Shown here: positions 33,498 through 44,958 of the stretch, piece by piece
Layout of the letters: every line of letters begins with the position of its first letter
Numbering within the stretch: position 1 is the first letter of the stretch
Assembly: GCA_905250025.1 (NCBI GenBank)
Contig: CAJNOJ010000349.1
Span: forward strand, 28,766-92,765
Direction: 5' to 3'
Source: Adineta ricciae
Taxonomy: Eukaryota; Rotifera; Eurotatoria; Adinetida; Adinetidae
DNA: 64,000 nt
Translations under genes and position numbers: made by a program
Notes under the pieces: generated by a model
The model's input: the letters and a program-made list of their open reading frames with translations, nothing else
Told to the model about the DNA's origin: nothing
Database searches by the model: none

Positions 33498-34842
33498 TTA
33501 ACGAAGATTTATATGTAAACATCGAAACATTCGCTCTTTCCAATATTGACGAACTTCATGATTATAAATAAATAAATCCAATATTTGAATAATGATAGTA
33601 AATACTGGTAGTGTTTGCAATAGATAGTACACCCATAGTGGCATGTAGAAATTGGCAATGACTGTGGCAATATAAGCTGGTCCCCATCCAAAGATAAATA
33701 CAAAAAATAAAAAGAAGATATGTTTGAGTAATTTGATATCTCGACGATTTTGCTGATGATCTGTATTAGTCGTAGTTACGATAATTGTTGTGATCTCGCG
33801 AACACGCCGACTGGATGATCGAACAGCTGCCAAAATAAGCCCATTAAAAATGATATAAATAATCACAGGAATTATGACTATAATTAAGAGATAGTATAAG
33901 AAATTCCAGCTGAACAACGGTAACCCATTTTTACATCCCTGCATAAAATAAAATAGAGAACAAATAGTTTTGTTTGCATCGATTAGAGGTGGCACATAGA
34001 GTAAATATCTACTTTTTCATATATATCAATTTCCATAGTATAGCTTGACATAGTCGAAGATGTATCTTATTGTCATTTTGTAGAACTCGTCTTCTATTAT
34101 AATTTAGCTCATGATATCGTCTCTTGTTATTGTTAACAGACAAGGATATGAGAGATTTATCAAACAGAAAAGAATATTCACTATACTAAAGTAAATAGTA
34201 AATATTATGTATATCAATCATATCTTTTTTCATAGACAATATTAAGAGACGCTGCCACGGTCCATGCCATTCTCTAGGCAAATTTGAGTTCAACAACACG
34301 ACAGAACACGACATTCGCTCAAATGCATCAGATTATTGTCCAAAATGGTTTACATGAAAAAGTAAATATTTACTCTATGTGCCGCTACTAGTACTGATTT
34401 TTACTTGTAAACTATCAAGAATGATTGGAATTGACACAGATGAACTGAATATCCATTGTAAAATTATGGTTGAATATATCCAATATTTACGTTTGAAAAG
34501 TCGCTTCGTTGGAAAACGTATGGTCAAATATCGACTAATGGCAATAAGTGTTAGAGAGTAAATAAGTAAACAATTTAGATATTGTCCAGCAGATAGTACA
34601 AAAGTACAAAAGGCAGTATTTCCATAGTATGGGTAAAAGTGGAATACACTAGATGCTCTGTACAACGCCCAATAAATGACGCATATAAAACAAATTGAAC
34701 AGAAATTAGCTGTCAAAATATTATTTGCAGTATGAAAACGTTCGATGAAAATGATTGTGAGAAGATAAATCAATGACATTGGAATGGTAAGAGTGAGAAT
34801 GATAGCTTGTACGGCATAGATAACGGATATTGTGTCCACCAT
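33498..34842 (-). pseudogene. GPCR gene split by a MITE
   Basis: On the minus strand, 34842-34375 encodes TM1-TM4 of a rhodopsin-like receptor: an N-terminal TM1, YGNTAFCTFVLSAGQYLNCL with the TM3 Cys, and AISRYL replacing DRY. 33995-33498 encodes extracellular loop 2 with Cys (KTICSLFYFM) and TM5-TM7 (FFVFIFGWGPAYIA for TM6; LQTLPVFTIIIQILDLFIYN for TM7; then a basic tail). The two halves complement each other and together would make a full receptor of about 310 residues. Between them lies a 393-bp terminal-inverted-repeat element whose first bases supply an in-frame TAG. The receptor is therefore interrupted unless the insert is spliced out, for which I see no clear sites. TM1-TM4 are repeated at 43741-44208. 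Confidence 0.72.
33991..34383. mobile_element. 393-bp MITE with 30-bp terminal inverted repeats
   Basis: The left terminus is GGCACATAGAGTAAATAT... (33991-34020). The right terminus (34354-34383) is its reverse complement, with one mismatch in 30. The interior has no coding capacity. A short inner palindrome AGTAAATATTTACT lies within each terminus. It sits in extracellular loop 2 of the split GPCR. The right-hand ~165 bp are also present in the duplicated segment at 43578, so insertion preceded that duplication. A target-site duplication is not evident. Confidence 0.7.
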
Positions 34843-35545
34843 GTTCTTCTAGTTTGTGCAATAAATTTGACGCAGAAAAAATGATGTAGATTCAAAGCGG
34901 TTTCTTCCTACACTTCTTATTCATTAGTTTAATGAAAAAGAATATAGTTTGATTTTGCACATTGATGCATCTAACATGAAACGTAGTTTAATGAAAGCAT
35001 TTTCCCATCATTTGTCTTAATATAGTAATTGAGACGATCGTGAGAGAGAAAAAAATGTCCCGACAGAACTAAGTATTATTAATTTATTTTAATTAAGCGC
35101 ATCATGCCGGTATGCAGCACTTGATCATCTTGTCTTTCATCATGAAAAAGGAAAGAACAAATACTACATGCGCGCAGTGTTTGTAGACTATAGTATCACC
35201 ATAATCTATTCGATTCAGTGTGAAAGTCTTCTTCATTTACAATCGGGTTGAAAAAATTTGTTTCTAGATGTGTGACATTATCATGAAAACAGAACAGTTT
35301 GCTTGTTGATGCGCTGAGACAAAGAAAAATGATAACGATCTATCACTTCATATCGACGTCGTACGGTCTAGTTTTTCATCAAAAGAGGATTTCACAAAGT
35401 CTTGTCCAAGTAATTTAACTGGCAAAAACCGTGAACCATTAAAATAATAAATTGAACATAAAAAAATCGGAAAACCAAAAGTTCCAGTCGTATTTCATGT
35501 TTCTTGATGATCTTGAACTTGTTGACGATTGAGAAATATCGCTAT
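34207..35545 (+). repeat. Segment duplicated at 43578-44906, copy 1
   Basis: About 1.33 kb nearly identical in the same orientation to 43578-44906: part of the MITE, GPCR TM1-TM4, the intergenic region, and the 3' tail of a LURP-one/scramblase-like gene (minus strand, about 35386-35545). At 35546 homology stops and a dispersed repeat begins. In this copy the LURP-one-like gene is therefore cut off by the repeat. Confidence 0.8.
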
Positions 35546-35838
35546 TGTGTAGATTGTAGAATTTCTCACGCAGCGTCTTTTGGTAAACACCGATTTTTAA
35601 TAGAATGTATTAAAAATGCGAACACTCATAATGACCTTTTTGTTACTTAAATTTTACACAAAAATAATTCATATCGAAAACTTGTTGCTATGGTATTAAC
35701 TGAAGGAGAATCAAATAGCATAGAAAAATAGAGCTTCATGTTCTCTATCTTTCTGTAAAAACAAGAATTTTCTTTTGACCTTTTAATAAAGAAATCAAAT
35801 AGAGACGACAATACTTTTGCATACACCTAAGTACATTC
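35546..35838 (+). repeat. Dispersed ~290-bp repeat, copy A
   Basis: About 85% similar by eye to the reverse complement of 49299-49600. It begins near TGTAGATTGTAGAATTTC and ends near ACACCTAAGTACATTC. No coding capacity and no obvious TIR. A short third piece in the same orientation as copy A lies at about 49690-49760, beside the N gap. Confidence 0.65.
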
Positions 35839-36384
35839 AAATGAAAACATGAATAAGTCCGTTATTCTTATGATTGTGTATTAGTCTGAACTGTGTAATA
35901 TGGACGAGTATTGGTGAATTTCAGTGAACTAATTCAGATTGTTCTGCGTTTTTCGATGAATCCTTTTGGACCCTCAAGAGAGAGAACTCGCTTGTTCTCT
36001 CTAGCAAACACAGTTACCTATGAATTTTGCCATTGAAAAGACAAAAAATCCAAGAGAAAATTAATCGTAACTAGTGTAAATAGTTACTTTGTAAGGAAGG
36101 TAACGAAAAAGAATCCAGTAAATAAAGTTGTAAATGCATTAGCAAATGTTGTTGAGAATCGAATGTTGATGAAATTTTTCTGTTTATTATTTCTTTCTAT
36201 TCAGTTGTCCACAGTAGGTAATCCATGCTAATCATTTCGAAATATGTTTAAACATTCGGAAGTATTTCCCTCCTTTTGAAGAGTGTAGTAAACTTACTTT
36301 CTTATTCAATATAAAAGAAAAAACGATTCCGATTGGTACGTTTTTTAGTAAACAGTACAAAGTATCACAACAAAAACACAACAA
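35839..36384. other. Upstream of the three-finger protein gene
   Basis: No gene seen. It should contain the promoter of the Ly6-type gene, but no clear element is visible. Confidence 0.4.
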
Positions 36385-38413
36385 ATGTTTATACGAATTA
36401 TCGTCCTTTGTGTCATAATAACTCATAGTAAGTTATTTTAGTGGTTAAAATACATATAATGTTATACATTCTACTCGACAGACGTTCAACTGAGTGAAAG
36501 CTTAATATGCTATTCGTGTAGTAATGAACATGAATGCAGTCAACGCCTGCCGCCAGTGGTTATTCGTGAGATGTCACAATCTGCACGAACTTGCAATTTT
36601 TTTACTATCTTCTCTTAACTTTAGTAGGGAGTTGGAACCCCAACGGTCTCATCACACCGACACCACTACCAGCAAGCGTTAGAACTGTTCAAGCCGAAAA
36701 TAATGATAATCTTTTTTCATGTTCTGTTCGTATAATTATAGAGCATTCATAAATGTACTTATCATTACTTTCTATTACTTAGATAAAGATAACGCCAAAT
36801 GGCTGGACACTACGAGCTATAATACCCTCATACGAATGTCAAAGTTCATCATATGAGTTCTGTTGTAACGAAAACTATTGTAATCATCTACCAGCGCCGC
36901 CACTGCCTGCGTTAACTTCTCTTAAATGTACTGTTTCTAAATGTCCCAATTCGAGTGTGACATGTATTCAACATCGTGTCGCTCTCAGTAGCGCTACTGA
37001 ATCCTGCTCGGTTAGTAAAAGAATATATTGATTTTGTAATAACACAAACACTATTGTATTAGTGATGAATACTAGACATCCGGAATGTTTGAGTAGCTGC
37101 CTAATTTGACTTATAATATAAGTGACCAATTCCTAGCACCCTTAGAAATAGATTTGGTTTTACTTGTACATTTATACCGCCACACCCCTGTGAGTTTAGG
37201 AAGAGAAATAGATTTAGTTGCAGTTATACATATATACCATTACCAACACCCACCTCGGCACCCTCAACCGAGATAGATATAAGTGAGGGTGTGGGTGTAT
37301 ATATGTATAAGTAAAACTAAATCTATTTCTAATCCTATCTAGGCATTTGTTATAAGGGTTATATAGATATCTATTTATATTCGAATTGATACCAGCCTGT
37401 CGGCGGTCGACTTATAATATAAGTCGAATTAGGCATCTCATGAACGATTCATAATAGAAAGACGCCAATAAAATTCTGATATATATTAAAGTAAAAAATT
37501 GTCATATAGGCGACATTCGGCGAAGTTAATTACAGATATTATACAAAGGGCTGTCAACCAACCATTCCCCACACAAATCCGGCATTTCAAGTGTCTCTAT
37601 ACAATAGACAGCCTATGTTTTGTTGTAATTCTCCGGAATGTAATACAGGACCTGAAGCAAATGCATTTAAAGGTATATCTATTCAGTGTTACACATGTGA
37701 TTCACGTGTAACCGGTTTGGAGGGTTGTATGTTATTCAATGAATCAAGTCCAGACGTGTACAAAGCAGCATCATCTAGTCGTGACGAATCGTGTGCTGTA
37801 AGTAGCTTCACATCTAACATGTTGTTCGACTGAAAACTACTATTTATAAGACGATCATTGGTCTCAGTGGACAAGATTCTGTTACTGGCACTACCTATCC
37901 AGATTTCGCTATGCGTACATTCATTTCAAAATGTGTTGATCGAGATTGGGGCACTGTTTCTTATGGTGGTGCTACATTCAGGGGTCGTATTAAATGTTGC
38001 ACAAGTGATTTATGCAATAAAGAAAGTAATAGGAACAAATTGTCATTGTAACGATAGAATAAGACGGAAAGATGAATCTATTTTTTCTATATTTTCTGAC
38101 ATGAGATTAGATTTAATATACTGTACAATCTTATTTTGTCTTAAATATGCTTTTTCAAGATATAGACATTCCAAAACGTTTTCGGAACGCTTTGAAGGGC
38201 GGCTTTTTCATCATTAGTGGTTTACTTATCGCCATCGGAATAGTCGGCGGCATTATTTATCTATCTTGTTGGAGAAAGAGGAAGGCTAAGCATGATTCAT
38301 GTGTAACAAACGAATCAGGCATTAGACTTTTACCATCTGAGCCAACACCTGGAACAGGATGGTCACAACGAGGCACTGCTACTGATTATCCAGAACGGAG
38401 TGCCGCTCCATGA
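36385..38413 (+). CDS. Membrane protein with three Ly6/uPAR three-finger domains
   Basis: Six exons keep frame: 36385-36427, 36482-36558, 36783-37010, 37510-37797, 37851-38025 and 38166-38413, giving 352 residues. A signal peptide (MFIRIIVLCVIITH) is split by intron 1. Three-finger modules follow: CYSCSNEHEC...CCNENYCN; LKCTVSKCP...FCCNSPECN; QCYTCDSR...KCCTSDLCN. Each ends in the family hallmark CCxxxxCN. Next come one membrane segment (FFIISGLLIAIGIVGGIIYL) and a ~45-residue cytoplasmic tail. Exon 2 is the least certain: its donor (CCAGTG|GT) is chosen because read-through gives a stop, and domain 1 is then short on cysteines. Intron 3 contains the palindrome-ended element (37091-37439). 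A cell-surface receptor or adhesion role is likely. No kinase is attached. Confidence 0.68.
37091..37439. mobile_element. Palindrome-ended TIR element, copy 2
   Basis: 349 bp, inverted relative to copy 1 at 32119-32833. Same imperfect TIRs with hairpins (left CTTATAATATAAG, right CGACTTATAATATAAGTCG). The interior shares the AAATAGATTTAGTTTTACTT-like unit, the GGGTGTGGGTGTATAT tract and the ATAGATATCTATTTATATTCG segment with copy 1, but the 60-bp array is reduced to about two units. It lies in intron 3 of the three-finger gene and is removed by splicing. Confidence 0.72.
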
Positions 38414-39071
38414 TCATCAAAATATCTAAACTCATATATGAACGTTTTCTCTCCTCTGTTATGTTCAATATCGTCTAAACTTTGTAATTCAATTCTTAAA
38501 TCGTTTTTTAGTTGCAGATGTATTATTAGTGAAAATTCTTTCTCAAAAATAAAAAGTTATAATAGATTTTCAGTAGATGTCAAATATATTGTATACTTAT
38601 GTTTGATTGATTCATGATAAAACTTTTCTCTAATGAAAATATTCAAATAGAACAAGACAATTCGATTTCACATTTGAGATTTTTTTGAAAAACTATTTAA
38701 TGATGATGGCGTTCTTTTCCCTAAAACACGACTTACAAGAAAGTGTTGAAGTATTTAAAAGTCAAAATCTGGATTCATTATCTCCGATCTTTTGTTTCAA
38801 TCACAGACGAATTGAACGAACAGCGTCTTCCACTTAAGTATAGAACACATGCTTTTTACTCAAATTCTACATGAAAAATTACCGCATTCGAAGAAGTACG
38901 TCATTGAATTACTTGACATAGAATAGGATGACTATCAACACGCCTTTAAATTAAGTCAAATTATATAAACGACTTTATGTTATCTGTACGTGAATCCATT
39001 TAACCAAGCGAATATACAAATCTCGCAGACTATTACTATTTTGAATAGCAAAAGTGCTTTCAGTTTGACTT
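38414..39071. other. Intergenic
   Basis: No gene recognised; polyA-type AATAAA near 38550. Confidence 0.45.
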
Positions 39072-39590
39072 GAAGATATATCGCGAAGTGATAGACCAGG
39101 AATGGTTAAAACTGAAGAAAATACTGGCACTGATCCCAAACGTTTCCTCAATGTCCACATTCGTTTCATGCACAAGTTTACAACGTCTTATGAAAGATCT
39201 GAATTTGAAACCATACAGATTATATTTACAACAAGCCTCAAATGAGAATGATTCCGATCGACGGCTTCAATTTAAGATGATCTAACTCTATTAGATCGAA
39301 TCCTACAGACGGATGAAACGAAATTCCAAACAAACGGTCGGGTCTACAAATGCAGTTGTATTTATTGGAGTGATACACATCCACATTTTATTATCGAAAA
39401 AAAAGAACTTAAACAAGAAAAGAAAAACAACGGAAAATTTTTTCGAACATGTTTTGGAACCTTTCCTTTCAATTCTTCAAAAATGCAAGAAGAATATTAT
39501 GATGGATTGTATGAAATCAAGAGAAACGCTCTTTTTCCTTTTCTCTCAATCAGAAAAGGCAATGAGTACTTGCTGAGTCAAATAGATTGA
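39072..39590 (+). pseudogene. Mariner-type transposase remnant
   Basis: Fragments in different plus frames line up with transposases of the animal mariner-like group (HTH then DDE). EDISRSDRPGMVKTEEN (39072 on; consensus ED..R.GRP.TV.TEEN) is followed, in another frame, by SLQRLMKDLNLKPYRLYLQQ (HTH end, LhlkPYriql.Q) and DSDRRLQFK. After a stop comes QTDETKFQTNGRVYKCSC then IYWSDTHPHF, matching the catalytic DE..F..nG.vN...CrYW...nPH block. At least two frameshifts and stops are present. No terminal inverted repeats were found. Clearly dead. Confidence 0.65.
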
Positions 39591-40140
39591 ACAGAAAAAT
39601 CTATCTCTTTTTTTTGGAGAATTTATACCAATAAGAAGTACTATTAGCAAAACACAAAGAACGCATTGATTTTGCAGACAGCATCGCTTGTAGAAGCGCT
39701 TTTCCGTAGAATAATAAACAAAATCAACAAATAAAAATTGAACTATATTTCTATAATACTTTTTTCTCAAATTGGAAAAGATGCGACTAAAGTGAATTAT
39801 CTGAAGCTAATGAAAGGTTCCGATTCAATATCAATACTTCTCGATTTACTTATGTTAGCTTTGCAAAGTCTCAATGTAAATATTTTTCATTCTGATATAT
39901 GATATTTTTGCTTCGATAAATCGTTGATGACTTTGACACTTCTCTTTCCAAAAGAAAAGGGTGAAAGATGGAACTATTAATAATCAAGTTAGAAAAAACA
40001 TGAGTTCGAAGCTTACCAGACATATATTCTTTGTCTTTTTATTTATAGAATGGAAGATCTGGATAATAATGTAAATGAAAATGCAGAATAATTTAAAAAA
40101 GCATCTCATCTTCAATTGAAACAGTCCATTAGGAAAACAA
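39591..40140. other. Intergenic
   Basis: Nothing recognised. Confidence 0.45.
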
Positions 40141-43100
40141 TCATTTGATTCTATGATCTTGTGCTATCATTTGTTTTTGAATAGTTGAATCTCGAAGATT
40201 TTCATTTCGATAGAACATGTACAGTTCTTCAAGTGTCTATATCGATCGGAAAGAAGACGTCAATATCATAGAGATAAAAACAAAATAAGAAGAACTACTG
40301 AGTTATGTCTTAAGGCATCGACAAGATCTTGTGTTCCAATTATTCCAAATGTATTACTTTCAACAATGAGTGTGGTCAGTCTCTATATAAACAGAAAAAA
40401 TATTTGTAAAATAAAGATAAGTTAGAAAATAAGAATTACAGAGTTATTTCTTAAGGCAACAGCAAGGTGTTGAGCACCAACATCTCCAATTTGTCTTCCA
40501 AGATGAAGTGCAGTAAGTGTCTACATGTTCGGGAGTGACGGATCATAGAGAAAGAACACGAAGATGCAATGAAATTTACTTTATTTTTCGTTAACATATT
40601 AGCGAGATGTTCTGCTCCAACATCTCCAATTTGATTATAACCAAGATTAAGTGAAATGAGTGTCTATGTGAAGTGCAGGAAATAGATAAGAGAAAGGGTA
40701 TACGGATTATTACCGAGTTTTCTATTAAACTAGCAGCCAGATATTTGGCTTCATTATCTTCTATTTTGTTGCATTCAAGATTCAGATTAGTGAGTGTCTA
40801 TGTCCAGAATGAAGAAATTGCATGACAGATCTTTTAAGATTAAAAAAAATCACTTTGTTCTTTTTTAACATAGCACCGAGATGTTGTATTCCGATAGGCT
40901 CAATTCTACTATATCCGAGGTCCAGTGTCAAGAGTGTCTACATACATGGAGACGAAGTTAAATATGATAATTATCATTAATTTACAACGAAAATTACTGA
41001 GTTCTTTTCTAAAGCAGCGGCAAGTTGTTGTGCTCCAAGAGATCCAATGTCACTCCAAAAAAGATCAAGAGTAGTGAGTGTCTATGAAAAAAAGAAGATG
41101 TTAATGGGAGAAGAGTAAAATATAATGAAAAAAACTACCGAATTGATTTTCAAAGCATCAGCAAGACATTCTGCTCCATGATCACCAATTTGATTACGCA
41201 TAAGATAGAGGGTGGTAAGTGTCTATGAGTACATAAATTGTATAAGATAGATTTGAAAATAGGATGAAAACTACTGTATTATTTGTTAACATATCAGCAA
41301 GATGTTGTGCTCCAACATCTCCAATTCTATTTTCGATCAAGTGTTCATCGCCACCAAGATTCAGTGTGATGAGTGTCTATGAACAAAAATGAAAAATAAA
41401 AAATGAGTATAAAAGATGAAAATCATCTGATTATTCCGTAAAGCATAGGCGAGATATTGTGCTCCAAGATCTTTAATAGGATTGTATCGAAGATTTAATG
41501 TAATGAGCGTCTTTGAATAAAAAAAAGAAATAAATATAAAATGACCAAAAGTACAATGAAAATTACCGTGTTATTTGTTAACATATCAGCAAGATATTGT
41601 GATCCTACATGACTAATTTTGTTCCATTCAAGATCAAGATGTTTTATTTTCTATTAAGAGAATTTATTCGTAAGAAATACAAATATATACAATGAATATT
41701 ACTTTGTTCGTTTTTAAAGCTCTAATCAGATGTTGTATACCTTCATCCTGAATAAAATTATGCCGAAGATTCAATGTAATTATTGTCTATATGTTAAGAA
41801 AAACAACTTAACATTTGAGAAATAAAAATGAAGAAGTATATCACTTCATTGATCCGCATTGCATTAGCAATATATTCTAGACCACATTTTCCAAGATCAT
41901 TGAAGTTAAGATTTAATGAGGTAATTGTCTAAAAGTATATAAGAAAATCAATATAGAGGACATAAACATTCTGCTATACACTACTTTGTCAGTTTTCAAA
42001 GCAGCAGCAATGTGTTGTGCTCCCATGGCTACAATGGAACTATTCGACAGATTTAATGTGGTGAGTGTCTATCAATGAACAAATCCTTTCATTCTTATAT
42101 CAAAGAATTTTCTTGTGTACCTCATTTGTATCATAGTCAGTCAATCTATTTAATGATCCTTTAGTTAGATGAAACGTCTCGTCTGTCCATGATACTTCAC
42201 ATCTGAGTGAAGTTTGATCATTTTTTGTGATAATAGGTGTTGTGTATAAGCAGATCATATTCGCTTGAAAATTGTAAATATATGTGGCAAACCAATGCTT
42301 TTCATCAAGCCAAAATGGTGTTCGAAATTCATCGATCAATGATTGAAGTTGATCGAAATCTATGTTCTTGTCTCTCTTAAAAAGATTTTGGTGATAAGAA
42401 AAGAAGAATTCAAATCGATCGATATGAGGTAAGTTAGTACTGATGATTCGTTCCCAATAAGATCCATGAAAGATAAAATTGAGTTCATCACTTTCACAAA
42501 TCAATTTCAGATGACGAAGTGAAGATATTGGGAAAAATAATCTTTCAAAATGCTGACAAGTAAATATACAGTTTATCAAAATTATACATTTAAACATAAG
42601 ATTTGATTCGAATTTACATGACCTTTTAGGTATGATCTTTTCATCTATAATGCACTTTTGCATAACTAATGTCTGTAAATTTTGTAACTTTTGTAAAACC
42701 AGATATTTTTTACGGTCAGAACCATGCATCGAAGAACTCCATAGTATACGATCCTTCATGAGATATGTATTATTAACAGAGAATGCTCGAAGATTCCATC
42801 GAATAAGTGCATCGGAAATAGTAGGCCATATTTGATTAAATTTATGAGTGTTCAATTCGATTGAGAGTGAAATCAAAGAGTTAGTATTTAAACTTCTTAA
42901 AAGATACTTCAATTGTTCATCTCGTGCTCTTTCGATAGTTAACGAACGAAGTCGAGTAAATTTTAAACTATCAAGTAACGAAAAAGGTAATTTTTCCTCT
43001 GGTCGAATATTATTGGTAATCGTAAGTGAAGTCACTTGTTCTAGTTGAATCGTATGAGAAATGTCTTCCAGATTATTCATTGAATTTATATCAATTATCA

Positions 43101-43275
43101 ATGGAATTCTATCGTAATTGTTAACAATGTCATTCAATGTTTTGCAAACACAACGAATATTTAAGAGAATCGTTTTAGTATCACAATAATCCAAAATATG
43201 GTGAATAATTTCCGTTGGTAGATTTATAAGAGAGATTTGTTCCAATCTATAATGATAAAGTAAAATTTTATTCAT
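40141..43275 (-). CDS. F-box protein with 13 single-exon leucine-rich repeats
   Basis: Exon 1 (43275-42121) encodes 385 residues starting with an F-box (LINLPTEIIHHILDYCD..., SKP1-binding) and a linker domain. Then come 13 small phase-0 exons, each one NLRC3/ribonuclease-inhibitor-type LRR: 42068-41985, 41928-41845, 41786-41703, 41650-41567, 41510-41427, 41376-41275, 41222-41139, 41081-40998, 40937-40854, 40797-40714, 40663-40580, 40520-40440 and 40382-40299. A terminal exon 40236-40141 ends in TGA. Eleven LRR exons are 84 nt, one is 102 and one 81. Introns are about 50-65 nt. The unit is TLttLNL..N.IgdvGaqhLA.aL..N. The model gives 785 residues. One donor (after 41427) is AT rather than GT. 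Probable role: substrate receptor of an SCF ubiquitin ligase. Confidence 0.82.
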
Positions 43276-43577
43276 GATTTCTATGTCATATCATATAAAA
43301 TTATATCAAAATAAGAAATAAAGAACTACGTAAATTTATTACGAATCGTATGTGTAATAAAAATCTCCTTAAGTCACGAATCGTGTTGTTGAAATAACGA
43401 AATAGAAAAGAAAATAGGAAGAACGAACAAAAATCAACATGTTTTATAGTGTGTCACGTGGGAAGGATTTTTTTTTTCTTTCCGTTCTCTTGTTCCCATC
43501 CTCTAAACCTAAATGAGAATAGGAAAAAAATCGTTCCCACAGGACACTAGTTTTATAGTCACAAACAAGAATGTATN
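43276..43577. other. Upstream of F-box gene, up to a single-N join
   Basis: Presumed promoter side of the F-box/LRR gene. Ends at the single N at 43577. Confidence 0.4.
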
Positions 43578-44906
43578 ATTAATCATATCTTTTTTTCATA
43601 AAAAATATTAAAAGACGCTGCCACGGCCTATGCCATTCTCTAGGCAAATTTGAGTTAAACAACACGACAGAATACGACATTCGCTCAAATGCATCAGATT
43701 ATTGCCCAAAATGGTTTACATGAAAAAGTAAATATTTACTCTATGTGCTGCTACTAGTACTGATTTTTACTTGTAAAGTATCAAGAATGATTGGAATTGA
43801 CACACATGAACTGAATATCCATTGTACAATTATGGTTGAATATATCCAATATTTACGTTTGAAAAGGCGCTTCTTTGGAAAACGTATGGTCAAATATCGA
43901 CTAATGGCAATAAGTGTTAGAGAATAAATAAGTAAACAATTTAGATATTGTCCAGCAGAGAGTACAAAAGTACAAAAGGCAGTATTTCCATAGTATGGGT
44001 AAAAGTGGAATACACTAGATGCTCTGTACAAAGCCCAATAAATGACACATATAGAACAAATTGAACAGAAATTAGCTGTCAAAATATTATTTGCAGTATG
44101 AAAACGTTTGATGAAAATGATTGTGAGAAGATAAATCAATGACATTGGAATGATAAGAGTGAGAATGATAGCTTGTACGGCAAAGATAATAGATATTGTG
44201 TCCATCATGTTCTTCTAGTTTGTGCAATAAATTTGACACAGAAAAAATGATGTAGATTCAAAGCGGTTTCTTCCTACACTTTTTATTCATTAGTTTAATG
44301 AAAAAGAATTATATTTTAATTTTACACGTTGTCGCATCTAACATGAAAGGTACTTTAATGAAGCATTTTTCCATCATTTGTCTTAATATAGTAATTGTGA
44401 CGATCATGAGAGAAAAAAAAATGTCCCGACAGAACTAAGTATTATTAATTTTTTTTAATGAAGCGCATCATGCCGGTATGCAGCACTTGATCATCTTGTC
44501 TTTCATCATGAAAAGGAAAGAACAAATACTACATACGTGCAGTGTTTGTAGACTATAGTATCACCATAATTTATTCGATTCAGTGTGAAAGTCTTCTTCA
44601 TTTACAATCGGGTTGAAAAAATTTGTTTCTAGATGTGAGACATTATCATGAAAACAGAACAGTTAGCTTGTTGATGCGCTGAGACAAAGAAGAATGATAA
44701 CGATCTATCACTTCATATCGACGTCGTACGGTCTAGTTTTTCATCAAAAGAGGATTTCACAAAGTCTTGTCCAAGTAATTTAATTGGCAAAAACCGTGAA
44801 CCATTAAAATAATAAATTGAACATAAAAAAATCGGAAAACCAAAAGTTCCAGTCGTATTTCATGTTTCTTGATGATCTTGAACTTGTTGACGATTGAGAA
44901 ATATCG
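43578..44906 (+). repeat. Second copy of the 34.2-35.5 kb segment
   Basis: 1329 bp bounded on both sides by single Ns (43577, 44907). Near-identical to 34207-35545 with scattered substitutions and short indels. The last ~155 bp (44751-44906) reappear directly after the N as 44908-45061. The simplest reading is a separate contig whose right end overlaps the next contig without being merged. It may be a true paralogue or an allele of the first locus. Confidence 0.8.
43741..44208 (-). pseudogene. GPCR fragment, TM1-TM4 copy
   Basis: 155 residues, about 95% identical to the TM1-TM4 half at 34375-34842 (MMDTISIIFAVQAI... ending KISTSSST then TAG from the MITE end). The TM5-TM7 half is absent because the segment ends at the N join. 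It is interrupted by the same element as copy 1, so probably not functional. Confidence 0.7.
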
Positions 44907-44958
44907 NGATTTCACAAAGTCTTGTCCAAGTAATTTAATTGGCAAAAACCGTGAACCA

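Noticed and set aside
40299-42068. Regularly spaced ~84-bp repeats resembling a CRISPR-like array
   Set aside because: The repeats are diverged, coding, phase-0 LRR exons separated by introns with GT-AG ends.
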